Below are positions 28,210 to 28,553 of a stretch of 28,553 bases of DNA, piece after piece. Each line of letters begins with the position of its first letter. Position 1 is the stretch's first letter. The position numbers and the translations under genes were made by a program. The stretch spans positions 1 to 28,553 of the forward strand of contig JAQTPV010000006.1 in assembly GCA_028712605.1 (NCBI GenBank), in the 5' to 3' direction. The stretch is from Minisyncoccota bacterium. Its GTDB lineage: Bacteria; Patescibacteriota; Minisyncoccia; Minisyncoccales; CG1-02-41-26. Below the pieces are notes generated by a model. It saw only the letters and a list, made by a program, of their open reading frames with translations. It made no database searches and was not told where the DNA came from.

Positions 28210-28553
28210 ATGCCCATTTTTTTAAAGCAAAAAAGGTTTTATTTTGTTACTATTTTTTTAGCTTGTTTTTTGGTTATCGGCGGTTTGATGTTTTGGGGTA
28301 GCTCTCAAGATGTTCAAGGAGCAGAATGCAAGAAGGCAGGTGAATGGTGTGGGAGTTACGGCGATACTTGTTGTACTGGTAGCCGCTGCGTAATGGTTAC
28401 GTCAGGGTCTTATTGTGTAGATTCGGCCGTTAACCCGCCTGGTAAGAAATGGTCCAATGGCGCTCCTTGTTCCAATGGCGGCAACTGTTCTTCAGGCAAC
28501 TGTTGTTCTGGGGTTTGTTCCCAGGATGCCTGCCCAAGTTGTTTGTCTGATGG
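28210..28553 (+). CDS. Cys-rich exported protein (3' truncated)
   Basis: An open frame from ATG 28210 runs off the right edge; 114 residues are visible. A basic start and hydrophobic segment (about residues 10-30, FVTIFLACFLVIGGLMFW) act as a signal peptide or anchor. Then come closely spaced Cys residues: CKKAGEWCGSYGDTCCTG, CVMVTSGSYC, and the repeat-like PCSNGGNCSSGNCCSGVC. The spacing suggests disulphide-linked knot-like modules on the cell surface. It lies 47 bases after the VirB2-like gene. Function unknown; adhesion or envelope contact is inferred. Confidence 0.7.
   Translation, partial: MPIFLKQKRFYFVTIFLACFLVIGGLMFWGSSQDVQGAECKKAGEWCGSYGDTCCTGSRCVMVTSGSYCVDSAVNPPGKKWSNGAPCSNGGNCSSGNCCSGVCSQDACPSCLSD

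Noticed and set aside
1..28553. CRISPR array, insertion sequence with transposase, prophage genes or rRNA genes
   Set aside because: No regularly spaced repeats, transposase, integrase, phage structural genes or rRNA segments were found on either strand.

Overview
The window looks like chromosomal DNA of a Candidate Phyla Radiation (Patescibacteria) bacterium, most likely a Parcubacteria-type lineage. I infer this from four things: a very short IF-2 (about 498 aa, starting just before the G domain); archease plus RtcB beside ruvA; VirD4-like and VirB2-like type IV secretion/pilus components mixed with anonymous membrane and Cys-rich proteins; and compact housekeeping genes, most with no Shine-Dalgarno (SD) sequence. 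TGA is a normal stop (for example ruvA and the 211-aa HTH gene), so this is not a TGA-recoding lineage. No 16S gene is present, so placement below phylum level is not possible from the sequence.

Layout. 1-4701 (+): the end of an unknown gene, a VirD4/TraG-like coupling ATPase, then two unknown soluble proteins, the first with a near-consensus promoter. 4698-6635 (-): uvrB, whose stop codon overlaps that of its convergent neighbour. 6656-9349 (+): ruvA, archease and rtcB packed tightly, then a small basic protein with its own promoter. 9354-12193 (+): an accessory-like stretch with a 28-aa leader ORF coupled to an HTH protein, tRNA-Arg, a membrane protein, tRNA-Ala, a terminator, a hairpin-rich element, tRNA-Ser, a HAD phosphatase and an unexplained structured tail. 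12195-14988 (+): infB, rbfA, tRNA-Cys, tRNA-Leu and a NUDIX gene, with a 152-bp multi-hairpin element exactly at the infB start codon.

15011-18498 (-): a 3D-domain surface protein, a fused membrane/pilin-like protein, and an operon tRNA-Val(GAC), rplS, tRNA-Leu, tRNA-Val(TAC), tRNA-Phe, tRNA-Gly. 18534-20442: a PHP phosphoesterase (+) and an APH-type kinase (-). 20552-23505 (-): an S1-domain protein, ftsH, and a tRNA-Ile(UAU) that overlaps the end of ftsH. 23552-28553 (+): an MBL-fold protein, a membrane protein, gyrA, a methyltransferase, a VirB2-like pilin and a truncated Cys-rich exported protein.

Most genes serve translation (IF-2, RbfA, L19, S1, 11 tRNAs), DNA topology and repair (GyrA, UvrB, RuvA), RNA repair (RtcB/archease), proteolysis (FtsH) or the cell envelope and secretion. 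The strongest unexplained signals are the infB element, the ftsH/tRNA-Ile overlap in which the tRNA supplies the ftsH stop codon, and linked loss of G18 and U55 in two tRNAs.
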